64,000 bases of DNA from positions 10,245,756 to 10,309,755 of the forward strand of contig OY755038.1 in NCBI GenBank assembly GCA_963576565.1. The letters run 5' to 3'. The DNA comes from Aspidapion aeneum. Its lineage: Eukaryota; Arthropoda; Insecta; Coleoptera; Brentidae. Below the pieces are notes generated by a model, which worked only from the letters and a program-made list of their open reading frames with translations, had not been told where the DNA came from and did no database searches. Both the position numbers and the translations under genes were made by a program. This document shows positions 22,540 to 33,456 of this stretch, in pieces (within the stretch, counting starts at the first letter, position 1; the number at the start of each line of letters is the position of its first letter).

Positions 22540-22761
22540 AATAAAATTTCGGACTTCCATTGTCTTTATTTATTTTAAAACACGACGTTTCGGTTAGTAA
22601 GTATCTCAAACCGTTATCAAGTGTAAACTGATTTTTTCAGTTTACACTTGATAACGGTTAGAGATACTTACTAACCGAAACGTCGTGTTTTAAAATAAAT
22701 AAAGACAATGGAAATCCGAAATTTTATTTCTACACAATCATTGTCTACGAGTTTCAAACAA
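22540..22761. mobile_element. Penelope terminal palindrome with 11 bp target duplication
   Basis: Two copies of the Penelope-like 3' end are arranged tail-outward: AAAATTTCGGACTTCCATTG..GTTATCAAGTGTAAACTGA, six T, then TCAGTTTACACTTGATAACG..CATTGTCTACGAGTTTC. The arms are about 95 bp and nearly perfect. The flanks are GGAATCTTAAC (22529-22539) and GGAATCTGAAC (22762-22772), a duplication with one mismatch. No coding sequence. Confidence 0.85.
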
Positions 22762-22772
22762 GGAATCTGAAC

Positions 22773-23062
22773 AGTTATGACGTCACTTAAGTGAAACGTC
22801 TTGGCCTGTTTGTTTTATAAGTCCTGCCTCTACGTGGTTTTTTGAGCATAGATTGCTTACATAGGCAACAGATTAAATGTTTCATAGAAAAAAATATCTG
22901 AAAAATTGTTAAAAACACAAGGGCAGTTAAGTATAAAGATTTGGAGACCGAAGGTTGCCGATCCAAAATAAATAACGTCGTTACGGAGGCAAAACGGATA
23001 GCCCCAAAAAAAATTGAAATACTTTCAAATTCATATTTTTTTTGATAAAGCAAGAAGTGTAG
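22773..23062. other. Unassigned spacer
   Basis: A minus-strand 103-codon frame overlaps this and the adjacent element but shows no known domain. No feature called. Confidence 0.4.
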
Positions 23063-23684
23063 CAGGGCTATCAAAATGGACGGGCCACGATCCTCCACTT
23101 TGGTGACTTCACATCCGGGGCTGATTTTTTTTGATGGTCACGTTACGACACAGCTGATTGTCTTTAAAATATTGAAGTTGGAATGACGGTTTATGAATAT
23201 TTGATTTTTTTTTAAATAAAGTAAGTAAAGTAAAGTTTTTGACTTTTTTTTGACTTTTTTCTGGCAGAACAATTTTTTTTAAATGTATAGTAATCCTTAA
23301 TTTTTCATAGCCGCTTCATTAGCTCATACAAAAATTAAGTTTAAAGTAGAAGCGAATGTGACAATCACAGATGACAAAGTCAAATATATGTCAAATATAA
23401 CAGTTTAGCATGTGGTACATGGCGGGTAATTTGAATTCACAATAAGGAATGCTAAATCTTGAAGATTTTAAGCTTTTAATCATGTTGCATCCTTACAAAC
23501 CTTTGGTGGAATATCGGGATGGTGTCTGAGAATATTTCACTGAAATTTTGCGGAAATCTGTAGTGCCATTTTGAAAATATCATAAAAAAACGTCTGACCT
23601 CCCATAAGACCCCATGTAAAATTCAGCCCCGGGAGAACAGCTGATTTTTTCAGGGTCGTGGCCTCTATTTTTGTGTTGGCTTTG
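23063..23684. mobile_element. Non-autonomous hAT-like element, copy b, 7 bp target duplication
   Basis: The left end is CAGGGCTATCAAAATGGACG and the right end is the reverse complement of CAAAGCCAACACAAAAATAG. AGTGTAG occurs directly on both sides (23056-23062 and 23685-23691). The inner sequence matches copies at 20671 and 32484 (for example TTTTTTTGATGGTCACG, and CGGAAATCTGTAGTGCCATT near the right end). 622 bp, non-coding. Confidence 0.75.
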
Positions 23685-23691
23685 AGTGTAG

Positions 23692-24291
23692 TTGTTTTTT
23701 TTTATAATGAAGGTTTGTCGTTGGCATTTTATCATTTAAACTAATGTAAATATGTCATGACGTAACCGCCAAAATAAAAAAAAACTAGATCTACGCCTTT
23801 TAGATTTTTAAAAGGAATGGCGTTTTCTAGGTCGTGCAAAGATCTAAAGGATTCCTTTACAGATATGTGCAGATAACATACGAATGAGTCTTTTTTAAGT
23901 GTCTTCCAACAGCAAACATTTCCCAAATGACTCCTCTTCTTTTTTATTTAGGTGAAGCTGATCCAGCATTGGCGTATGTAAATTATGCTAAAAATAATTC
24001 CAATGGGAACTGATGGAGCTTTAGGAAGAAAAAGCACATTAAAGCCAGGCTATCAAAAAAAATACACGGTTTGACCCAAGATCTTTTACTTTTACACAGG
24101 TTACCTACAGAATTTGAAAGGTCATTGAACCTGAGTAGTCAACTATAATCAGATTAAAAAATCTGCGTAACCGGGTTGCATTAAACCATTTGTTTTATGG
24201 TAACCCGATGACGCAGCTACAGTTGTCCAGTTAAATTCACATGACTGGTCAAATTCTGTAGCCAAAGTATAAAGACCTTGGTCTGACACAG
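23692..24291. other. Unassigned spacer with a weak inverted repeat
   Basis: CTACAGAATTTGAAAGGTCA (24114-24133) faces a near-complement, TGACTGGTCAAATTCTGTAG (24242-24261). This may be a small eroded MITE. No gene. Confidence 0.4.
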
Positions 24292-24878
24292 AAAAAATAC
24301 TCTGCCAATATATGGGCCCTGAGCTCACACTAGGTACTATAGTTATAGTGTACGTGCGAGCTAATAAAACTAAAACCTGAAATATATCTTATTGAACTTC
24401 AGACTAAATTACCTTTTGTTTGATACCACGCAAGCCATGTTTTGACTTAAACTCAAATTTTTGAAATCTACCCCCACCCTTAAAAAAACAAAAACTAAAA
24501 TGTATTTTGTTTAACTCCGGACTTAATTACCTTTCGTTTGATATCACACACGCCATATTTTCACGTAAACTCTAATTTTTAAAATCTACCCCCACCCTTT
24601 TGAATTAAAAAAACTAAAATGTATTTTGTTTAACTCCATACTCAATTACCTTTCGTTTGATATCACACACGCCATATTTTCACATAAACTCTAATTTTTG
24701 AAATCTTCCCCCACCCTTTTATTTGGCTTGTGTTGGGTGGATTTTGTTCATTTTTAAATGGGACCATCTCGACCCAAGACCCAGCCTAGGTACCAAATTT
24801 CATTAGAATCGGCCTAGCGGTTTTTGAGTTATGCGAGTTGGTCGTTACAGAAAGACATACAGACATACATACAGACAT

Positions 24879-24920
<42 letters not shown>

Positions 24921-25060
24921 GGCGCGACAAAAAAGTTTCAAAATCATCTGAAACGCAAAGATATAGAAAAAATTTTGAAATCGGAGCAACTTTTTTTTTC
25001 TCGAGAAAATTAGGATCACCATAGCTCACACTACTATAGGATAGTATATGTGTGAGCTAA
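24292..25060 (+). mobile_element. CAGA element, copy 2
   Basis: Same order as copy 1: the ATACTCTGCCAATATATGGG leader, a GCTCACAC hairpin, three repeats of about 115 bp ending in CCCCCACCC (or a variant), a conserved segment with TTTGAGTTATGCGAGTTGG, a CAGA/CATA microsatellite (24849-24920), the TCATCTGAAACGCAAAGATA block and a terminal hairpin ending in GAGCTAA. No coding capacity. Confidence 0.85.
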
Positions 25061-25453
25061 TAAGCTGATATTTCAAGCTCATTTTACAATTACTACGTTT
25101 AAACACGCCTAAAAACGGTTTAAAACAAAATCGGTTTTAGCACTTAAAAGGGTTTTATGTGTGTTTATACGACAAATCGGTATTAAGTAAAATCGGTTTT
25201 AGTGCTTGAACCAGTTTTAAAGGTGTTTATACGGCAATATTTTTAAACCGTCCGTTTATAAATGTGCTTTATTAGATCCGTATAAACAAAGTAAATGAGT
25301 CCTATAGGAAGATGGAGGTTCTTTAGCGATATTTTTATAACGGCTCTAGGAATTTTTGTGAAATTTTAGTGTAATATTTTTCAACGCTATGCCATCTTGA
25401 AATTCCATCAAATTTTATGCCGTTGAAGATAACTAAAAGATTCATATATTAAA
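25061..25453. other. Unassigned spacer with AAATCGGTTTTAG repeats
   Basis: AAATCGGTTTTAG(C/T) appears twice and GTGTTTATACG(A/G)C twice within 200 bp, pointing to a small unclassified repeat. No gene. Confidence 0.4.
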
Positions 25454-25455
25454 TA

Positions 25456-25886
25456 GGGACATTTTGGGTCGCGTATTTTACACTTTGTTACCGTTATTGT
25501 TATTACTGAGTCTGCGCATTAGCAGCTTCTCGCTCCTTTTTTGTTATGTACGGTAACGGCGCCCGGTACTTACGGTGGCCGGCCGTTAATGTTACCGCTA
25601 TTTTTTAAGGTTAGTTTTGTATTGTTTTGTTTAATGCAGTCGAATTTTTTACTATAATTCGGTAGTTTGGTTTGTAAAAAGCCATAAATCTAATAAAAAT
25701 AAATTAACAAAAATAAATAAACAAAAAGTTGAAGGTGTGTGAAACTACTAAATTAACGTTTGTGTTGTGTTATCTTAAGTGTTCCAAAATCTATATTTTT
25801 TGCCCTGAATGTTGCCGTTATTCTTAGTAACAATAACGGTAACAGCTGTCAAATTTTCTGTTATTTGACCTGACCCAAAATGTCCC
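25456..25886. mobile_element. MITE with GGGACATTTTGGGTC ends, TA duplication
   Basis: The outer 15 bp, GGGACATTTTGGGTC, is perfectly inverted at the other end, with TA on both sides. A second inverted pair lies inside (GTTACCGTTATTGTTA on the left, TAACAATAACGGTAAC on the right). A GC-rich centre (25560-25600) contains GGTGGCCGGCCG. 431 bp, non-coding. Confidence 0.75.
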
Positions 25887-25888
25887 TA

Positions 25889-26967
25889 ATATTTAGCATT
25901 TTCTATTTGGTGTTTTTCCGGCAAGCGTCGCGTCACATATAGTTTGTTAAGTTGTATTATGAAGTGTCTTTCTTTATAAATAACAAACAATTTTTAGATT
26001 TTTACCTTCCTAGCCCGCACAGCAGTGGCTAGAGAAGGTATTGTTTTCTACGAAAAAATATTTTTTGAGATAACGCCGTAAATGTGTTATTTGGGGGTAT
26101 TTTGACCTACCCTAGTAGTATCGTCATGACGTCTGTCTGTCTGTGTGTGTGTGTGTGTGTGTGTGTATCGTCGCCCAGATGCTAAAACCTCGTATCTCAA
26201 AATGTTTTGATACAAGTTTCATTAAGAATATATATCCATATTCCATCGATTTCAAAACCTAGTAACTTGATTAGGTAACAAAGGGCATGCGCTGTGCTAA
26301 AAACAAATTCCTTGTAGTTATCTCGCCACTGGAATAGGTCAGATGTCCAAACCTCATATTTCTTATCATCACACGATAGCTACTAAACCGCCCAACCGAT
26401 TTTCAAGAAATTTTTAGGTAAAATAGATTTCGATACTGTAACGAGCTGATTAAATTTTGGTCGAAATTCATCAATGCTAATGACAGTTTTTTGACAGTGA
26501 AAAAGTTTAAAAATTGCTAACTTTTTAACGGAGCGTCGCGTCGCCTCAATATGCGGTTTTTGGAATATTGTAGCGCACATTTTTTTTGTAAATTTGTGTT
26601 ATAACCAACAATTTGGTAGGAGTTTTCGTTTCAGAGATATTTATAAAAAACTGCTTTTAAGGGTCATCTAGCATGGAGTTTACTTTTAGGTTAGAAAAGG
26701 TATCAGTATTATTTATTTTACAATAAATTTAATTTAAAATCCAAAAGTACTGGATACGTAGCAGTATACTACTGTATTAATTTCAAAACTAAATTGCATT
26801 ACAAGAACAATAATCTTTTAACGTGATTTTTAAAAACAGACAAAAGCAACCAAAATTTCTAAAGTTATATGTCGTGACATACCCATAAAAAAAACAGGCC
26901 TCGGCTTGTGACCTAAACAAAGTGGTGGATAGCGGCCTATCCGTTTTAATAGCCGATAATAGCCGAC
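25889..26967. other. Unassigned region with (GT)n tract and hAT-like scrap
   Basis: The microsatellite (GTCT)n(GT)n lies at 26131-26167. At 26866-26960, CATACCCATAAAAAAAACAG..CAAAGTGGTGGATAGCGGCC is an eroded copy of the hAT-like family's CAGGGCTATC side. No gene recognised. Confidence 0.45.
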
Positions 26968-27340
26968 AACACAAGAAGAAGATCAAAGCGGGTTTCGTGA
27001 AGGCAGATCATGTAGTGATAATGTTTTCTGTCTCAAACAAGTAAATGAGAAAATAAGTGCCAGAAATATAGAGACTCATGTTACCTCTGTGGAAGTACAA
27101 AAGCATAGTATCGTTTCAATAGAAAAATTATGGACAGTATTAAAGCAAACTAATATCAATCATACATACATAAAAGCGATAAAATAACTATACAAAGGGT
27201 CAAAATCTAAAATTAAAATTAGAAATTGACTTTCAAAAGAATTCCTGGTAACGAAAGGCTTAAGACAGGGATCTTGAATCTCCCCAACTTTAAAAAAAAT
27301 ATATATCGCAGTAGCTGTAAAAAACTGAAAAGGTAAAGTA
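26968..27340 (+). mobile_element. LINE-A (RTE-like) copy 3, part before the Jockey insertion
   Basis: Frames read GFREGRSCSDNVFCLKQV, ARNIETHVTSVEVQK (motif A degraded), INHTYIKAIK, SKIKIRN.LSKEFLVTKGLRQ and ISPTL.KIYIAVAVKN. Stops and a lost catalytic segment make it inactive. It is interrupted at 27340 by a Jockey element and resumes at 28435. Confidence 0.8.
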
Positions 27341-28434
27341 TTTTTTTTTTTATTGTCAAACACACTGTGTTTTTTTTTTATTACAATCTAGTCAGTAAGA
27401 CTAATTAGCAATTTTGTTTTAACTTAATTTACTAGAAAAGTCAGATTTAAACTTAGGGTTCACTCAACAGTTCTCCCCGCTTTGTTTAGTCTGTAACTCA
27501 CAATTGTGTTGTGTTTATAGCATTATTTTGTTTTATGTGTAATTCACTTAGTTTACTAGCTCAAACGGCTTCACTCTTTTTAGTCGTCGAACTAGCATAG
27601 TATTGTCTAGAAGCTGAATTGCTTCCACATTCACATGCCGATGGAGTCTATCTTCATGGCTTTTTGCGTACTTTTTTATAGTCTCTGCTACAGTTTCGAT
27701 TTTTAGATCTCGATGAAGGTCACTATTTCGAACGTACCAAGGTGCATTCACAATGTTTCTTAATACTTTATTTTGAAATCTCTGTACAACTAGAATGTTA
27801 CTCTCTTTAGCACAACCCCATAGTTGAATACCATATGTCCATACTGGTTTCAGTATTTGTCTATACAGCAGTAACTTATTATGAATTGTTAAATTGGACT
27901 TCCTTCAATTAGCCAGTTCATTTTTCTATACCTTATCTCAAGTTCTTCTTTTTTTTTCTTAACATGTGCTTTCCAGCGCAATTTGGCATCAAGTGTCATA
28001 CCTAGATATTTTGCCTGATTCGAATATGGTACTGGAATGTTGTTAATTGTTATTTGTATGTGATTTATATTTTTGTTTGTAAAATCAACATGAATTGATT
28101 TGGTTTCATTTAATTTTATTCGCCACTTTGTGGTCCAACTGTGAATTTGGGTGACTGCATCCTGAAGTTTTTCTATGCATTTTTCAATAGATTTTTCTAC
28201 CGTCAATAAACCAGTATCATCGGCAAATGTTGCTAAGTGACAATTTTCTGGCTTTGGGATATCACAAGTGAATAATAAGTATAGATAAGGGCCTAGTACG
28301 CTACCCTGGGGCACGCCTGCTTGAATTTCTCTTAAATTTGAGTATGAGTCTTCCTGTTTTACTCTAAAATGTATATCAGATATGTATGATTCCAAAATAT
28401 CCGAATATTGTTTTGGCAGAAACCTTTTTAGTTT
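27341..28434 (-). mobile_element. Jockey-clade LINE, copy 2, nested in LINE-A
   Basis: The minus strand encodes KQYSDILESYISDIHFRVKQ, AGVPQGSVLGPYLYLLFTCD (RT motif B), LATFADDTGLLTVEKS (intact FADD catalytic motif), KTKWRIKLNETKS-type thumb sequence and YLGMTLDAKLRWKAHVKKK, then, after a one-base deletion near 27907, the FQNKVLRNIVNAPWYVRNSD..RRLKRVKPFELVN end (stop at 27548). AAAGGTAAAGTA at 27329-27340 and 28435-28446 is a perfect 12 bp target duplication. 1094 bp, 5'-truncated before the endonuclease. The uninterrupted site can be compared with LINE-A at 63700. Confidence 0.9.
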
Positions 28435-29300
28435 AAAGGTAAAGTAAATGGCATGAAAATACAACTTAACGACCGATTTACCATATTACACACTACAGTT
28501 TGCTGACGAACAAGTAATTGTCGTTAATGATATAGAAGACATGGAGTATATGAAGAGAAAAATACCAAAAGTGGGCGTTAACAGTGAACGTGGCAAGACA
28601 CACTAATTATGTATCGAAAACGAATCAAATAGATTAAAACTGGACGATGGACAAACAATATCTATATGCAATGAGTATGTATCCTTGGGTGTCACATTTG
28701 ATAAGACAGGAACAGACTGTAAAGAACTGGAAAAAAGAATAGTAAAAGCACAAAAGGTTACTGATTGTCTTAACAGTATTTTATGGAGCAGAGAGATAAA
28801 AAAGATTGTAAAATATAACATATATGAAACAATGGTGAAAAGCACGCTGCTGTATGGAATAGAGACTTGTCGCGTAATAGAAAAATACAAAGCAAAAATG
28901 GAAAGTGTCGAAATGGATGCAATGAAAAGATCAATGAGAATATCTAGAACAGATCATATAAGAAATGAGATCATAAAAGAAAGAATGCGTATCGAGGGAA
29001 GCATAACGGATGACATCACTAGAAGACAACTGATATGGTACGGCCATATACAATGGATAAACTACGAAAAATTACCAAAGCACGTCCTAGAATGGCAACC
29101 AATGGAACGCAGAAAAGAGGGCGTCCTAAACTGGAATGGCAACAGTCAATCCAAAAATCAGTAAGTCAAAAACCCCTGACAGAAAATGATTGTCAGGATC
29201 GAAGGAGGTGGAGAATAGGCGTCGGAAAAAGTCGAAAAACGATCTAAACCGACATAGTAGTAGACTAAAGTAACGATAAACTCTGTAGTAGCGTTACGAT
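28435..29300 (+). mobile_element. LINE-A (RTE-like) copy 3, part after the Jockey insertion
   Basis: It resumes with VNGMKIQLNDRFTI, the palm as FADEQVIVVNDIEDMEYM (second catalytic Asp replaced by Glu), then the 159-codon frame 28685-29164: MGVTFDKTGTDCKELEKRIV, YNIYETMVKSTLLYGIETC, VEMDAMKRSMRISRTD and RRQLIWYGHIQW. The basic tail DRRRWRIGVG ends at 29247, and the 3' end carries CTAAACCGACATAGTAGT as in other copies. Inactive. Confidence 0.8.
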
Positions 29301-29364
29301 TGCCCTCAAAGAAAGAGACTGCTCCCCTCTAAAGATATAATCTGTGAGTAAAATTAGATCTACG

Positions 29365-31130
29365 GGCTCTGGAACGGAATAGCGATGTACAAAATAGCGA
29401 GTAATGAAATAGCGACTATCAAAATAGCGATGTAATGAAACAGCGACCATCAAAATAGCGATGTATCGAAATAGCGACAATCAAAATAGCGATGTATCAA
29501 AATAGCGATGTATCAAAATAGCGATGTATCAAAATACCGAATCAAACCAAACCGAATCGATTCAAACCAATCCAAACCGAACCTTTTTTTTAAATATGCT
29601 GGTTCGGCTCGGTTCGGTTCAGATTCACACCCTCTAGGATCCCGAGAAAAAAGTCAGGGAAGTTTTTTTTTTTGAAAAAAAATTGTTAGAAAGAAATCCC
29701 TTTGTTGAACTATAAGCCAAAACCAAACCAAAATATCGCTATTTTGTTACATCGCTATTTTGATAGTCGCTATTTTGTTACATCGCTATTTTGTTACATC
29801 GCCCCAACAAACAATTAAAGTTGTAACGACGAAACCCCAACTAGAAAGAATTTCTTAAAAGTAACCGCAACGTACTCCCGCTACGTCTCAGTATACCATA
29901 CAGCGACGTTATAATTCCCTAAGTGGGGAACCAATTTCTGGTTATAACTACTTGGCCAAGTGTTTAAAGTCACTGTGGTAACAACTACACTACTACGTCG
30001 TAGCCAGGTATCTACTACGTCGTAGAGGCTGTTTTTTTTCCGTAATGGCATAAAAGTTGCGATGTAGTTGCAAATAATATAATCGTTTCTTTTTGGTAGA
30101 ATTGTTACACAATATGGTGGACAAAACAGTAAACAGACACGCTTAGTTTTTTTGTTTGGTTATGGTTATAATATGAACTATGTTATCCAAAAGTGTGAGA
30201 ATTTACGAGCAGAGGATCAAAATTCGAGTGCGACGCAAAGTTTTTTGTATAACATGCATTATATATATTGCAAAAAACCGGTGCGCCCGTAAAATTGAGC
30301 CATTTTCTGGTAGCTGATGGAATTTTTGTGTTGTGATTTTGGAGGTTATGTTTTCATAATCGACAGTTAACTCAAACAAATGGTGCTTAAGAAGAGCATT
30401 TTTGGTAAGCTTCAACTAATTTGTTTATAAAATAGTATGGCTCTTTAATATGAGCTCATAAAACGACAACAAAAATTTTAAATTTTCTTTCTTACATAAA
30501 AACATGGCGTCCCAAACTATATTCCCTGATAGTCGAAAAGGTTACTTGAAAGTAGTTGCGGCTTTAAAGTTGATCCAAAAAGTTATTTTGTCTACATTGT
30601 TACATCAGATGTTACTATGATGACACAAACTTTTGTGGTAAAAATTAAAGTTATAATGTAGTTGTCGGATACACTTGTTTGGGACTCCAATGAAGCTTAA
30701 CTTTCTAGTGGTAATTAAGTAGGATATAAAAGTCAGGGCGACTACGAAATAACGACTAAAAAGAAAGTAAAACTTTAGCAACGTCCTATTGTGGTAGAGA
30801 AGACTATCAGAATCGACTATCAAGAAACAATCCTATGAAGTAGTTTAGAGGGTCGTTTTTACGAAACATCTACTATTTCCTGATACTAAATAGTAGTTAG
30901 AACTAAAAAGTAACAAATTTTGGTTGGGATCACCACATTTCTACTATAAGAAAGTAGCAAAGCCTTTAGAACTTGTAGCTGCTACTATAAATGTTAGTTG
31001 GGGCTATTTTGTTACATCGCTACTTTGATACAATTGCTATTTTGTTACATCGCCATTTTGTTACATCGATATTTCGATACCGCTATTTTAATACTCGCTA
31101 TTTTGTACATCGCTATTTCGTTCCAGAGCC
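29365..31130. mobile_element. Foldback-like element FB-2 (AATAGCGA repeats), 9 bp target duplication
   Basis: Both ends begin GGCTCTGGAACG(G/A)AATAGCG and run for about 45 nearly identical inverted bases. The arms consist of short tandem units based on AATAGCGATGTA(T/C) and AATAGCGAC(T/C)ATC. AGATCTACG flanks the element at 29356-29364 and 31131-31139. The centre holds AACCGAAC-type repeats and CTCTAGGATCCCGAG, also found in FB-1. A further 1.19 kb insert (29809-30995) splits the right arm. Long ends made of short tandem repeats plus a 9 bp duplication match the description of Foldback transposons. No coding sequence. Confidence 0.85.
29809..30995. mobile_element. Repeat Z, copy 1, inside FB-2
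   Basis: The ends are CCCCAACAAACAATT and (inverted) CCCCAACTAACATTT, interrupting a TACATCGCTATTTTG unit of FB-2. The first 100 bp (AAAAGTAACCGCAACGTACT) and the 30565-30840 segment (CATCAGATGTTACTATGATG) match a second copy at 57676-59497. The class is unknown and there is no coding sequence. Confidence 0.7.
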
Positions 31131-31464
31131 AGATCTACGTACGGCACTGCTGGATGGAGTTTTGCACGGAAAGCTGCATAATCGTAAAAAAACGCGTCAA
31201 TGGATTTCCGACAAGAGTGTAAAACGCTTTGAGACTGCTTGCAGGAATAAAATAAACATAAAAACGGGACTTTCTCTATGCCTTTATTGTTTTATAGAAT
31301 CTCTAGAAGAACTATTGTGTTTTATGATACAAATTGAGAACATGCACGAAAAATAGTAAAATTTATTTAAATGCAGATTTGCGCATAATCTTCGCAAATT
31401 GAAAAAAAAAACCCGAAATTTTCATTTACAACCCTCCCTTATAGTTATGAAATACATGTAAAGT
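31131..31464. other. Unassigned segment with open frame
   Basis: A plus-strand frame (RTALLDGVLHGKLHNRKKTR...) runs from the foldback end to 31354. I recognise no family. It may be part of whatever sequence FB-2 inserted into. Confidence 0.35.
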
Positions 31465-31477
31465 TATGTAAAATTAG

Positions 31478-32190
31478 GTGGCAGGGTAGTGCCGTGGTAT
31501 GGTCGTCGGCTTCACATGCAGAAGGTACCAGGCTCGCGTCTCGAATGATGCAAAAACAAAAAAGAAATCTGTCGCCCTGTTGCCGAGTTCCTTTTCAGCA
31601 CAAACCTATATTTTCTGTGTTTTCAGCGTTCAACAGCCGTCATCGAATAAGCATGCGATGCGATGCACGCAAAAAATATAAGTCGACATTGAACATCGAG
31701 AATATACGCAAGTGTAGTCCAGGAGCCGACACGCAGCCAGCCGAGGAACCAGGGATAATAACCCAGGAGCCTGCTATATAGTTGGAACCAGGACGGCGCC
31801 AGCATAAATCTCCTACAGTAGTCAACTCACGACGACAACGACTGTTGCGCTGAAAAGGAAAGAAGTCTATCGTCTATAACCAAGTTCTGCTGGGACGATA
31901 GCCATGTTAGATAGATGCAAGTCTAACATGTAACAGGACCACCTTTCGGAAGGGGTGTAAAAGCGTGGGTCCACTGTTTATACTTGCTACGCAGTATAAA
32001 GATCCCTGCCCTCGACAAAGAGGAGTCAGGCAAAATTAAGTTTTCTTAGAGAAAGAAAACTTGCAAGGGGCACGTGCATCCGTTTGATATATGATGTAAT
32101 GACAAATCGGGGTTTGCGAAAAGGGCGCTCCGTGTGCCTAGTCGCTAGACCAAAAATGGTCTCCCCACCACTACTACTAACTAAACTAAC
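31478..32190 (+). mobile_element. tRNA-headed SINE-like element with 13 bp target duplication
   Basis: TATGTAAAATTAG occurs at 31465-31477 and 32191-32203, a perfect 13 bp duplication. The element starts GTGGCAGGGTAGTGCCGTGG, and its first 70 bp resemble a tRNA: a D-arm/A-box-like TAGTGCCGTGGTATGG and a B-box-like GGCTCGCGTCTCG at normal spacing. The body is about 600 bp and the tail is ACTACTACTAACTAAACTAA rather than poly(A). The 95-codon frame inside looks incidental. SINE identity is inferred from the RNA-polymerase-III-type head and the duplication; 713 bp is long for a SINE. Confidence 0.7.
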
Positions 32191-32203
32191 TATGTAAAAT
32201 TAG

Positions 32204-32483
32204 CATTACCCACTTCAACTTTTACTTTCAAAACAAAATTACACTACAAAAACAATACTTTTTCAAAACCGAGAAAATCAATCAAATATTTTTAGATTAT
32301 ATTGACGTGACATGACCATTGATCTTAGCTTGTAACGTCAACTAAATGGTAGTTTGTGGTCCTACCGTTTGAATTGCCATTATTTATGTTAAATTATTTT
32401 TTTGATTTGATTTTTAAAATAAAGTTAATTTTAAATTCAAAAATGTGAGCAAAGGAAATAAACATCATAATTTTTTAATTTAA
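32204..32483. other. Spacer with eroded hAT-like scrap
   Basis: ATTGACGTGACATGACCATTG near 32300 resembles the inner part of the hAT-like family. No gene. Confidence 0.35.
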
Positions 32484-33371
32484 TCGGGGCCATCAATACG
32501 GATGGGCCACGATCCCCCACTTTGTTGACGTCACATCGGTGGCTGACTTTTTTTTGATGGTCACGGCACGACACAGCTGATTGACTTTAAAATATTGAAG
32601 TGGGAATGACAGTTCATGAATAATTAATTTTTTTAAAATAAAGCCGGTTTTGTGACGTACGTGGTTTTGTGATTGTTTTTACTATATTCTTGCAGAACAA
32701 TTTTTTTTAAATGTAGAGTAATCCTTAATTTTTTAGAGCCGCTTTATTAGCTCCCACAAAAATTAAATTTAAAGCAGAAGCGAATGTGTTCGTTTCTGCC
32801 TGGAAAGTAATCGGATAACCTACATCTATTTGCTTATATTCGGCACACGGCAAACTTTTGAAACTTAATATACCTAATTATTTCCATGTGTTTACAAAAT
32901 TACATCATCAAAAAATTAATTTTTTGTAGTGAAATTTTGTTTTAAAAAGATTAACGGTGGTATTTTTGGATTCTAAATGTATTCTTTATTATGAAAAATC
33001 ATTAAAAAATCAAAAAGTTTTACAATACAAACAAATAAACAAATACTATGACAAAGACAGATGACAAAGTCAAATACATGTCGAATATAACAGTTGGCAT
33101 GCGGGACATGGCGGGTAATTTTAAATCAAAATAAAGATTGCTAAATCTTGAAGATTTTAACCTTTTAATCATCTTGCATCCTTACAAAAGTTTGGTGAAA
33201 TATTGAGATGGTGTCTGAGAATCTTTCACTGAAATTTCGCGGAAATCTGTAGTGCCATTTTGAAAATACCATACAAAAACGTCGGACCTCCCATAAGACC
33301 CACTGTCAAGTCAGCCCTCCGAGAACAACTGATTTTTTCAGGGCCGTGGCCCGTATTTTATTGTTGGCCTT
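32484..33371. mobile_element. Non-autonomous hAT-like element, copy c
   Basis: It begins with the degenerate end CGGGGCCATCAATACGGATG and ends in the reverse complement of CAAGGCCAACAATAAAATAC. The interior matches copy b (TTTTTTTGATGGTCACGGCA; CGGAAATCTGTAGTGCCATT). No target duplication visible. An isolated right-hand scrap with GATAGCCCTG follows at 33372-33456. Confidence 0.65.
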
Positions 33372-33456
33372 GTGTTATATTGCCGTGACATGACCATCAA
33401 AAAAAATACGACTCGCTGGTGACGTCAACCAAGTAAAATATCCAATTTGATAGCCC

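Noticed and set aside
31494..31781. 95-codon frame in the SINE-like element
   Set aside because: Overlaps a pol III-like head; no domain, and SINEs are non-coding.
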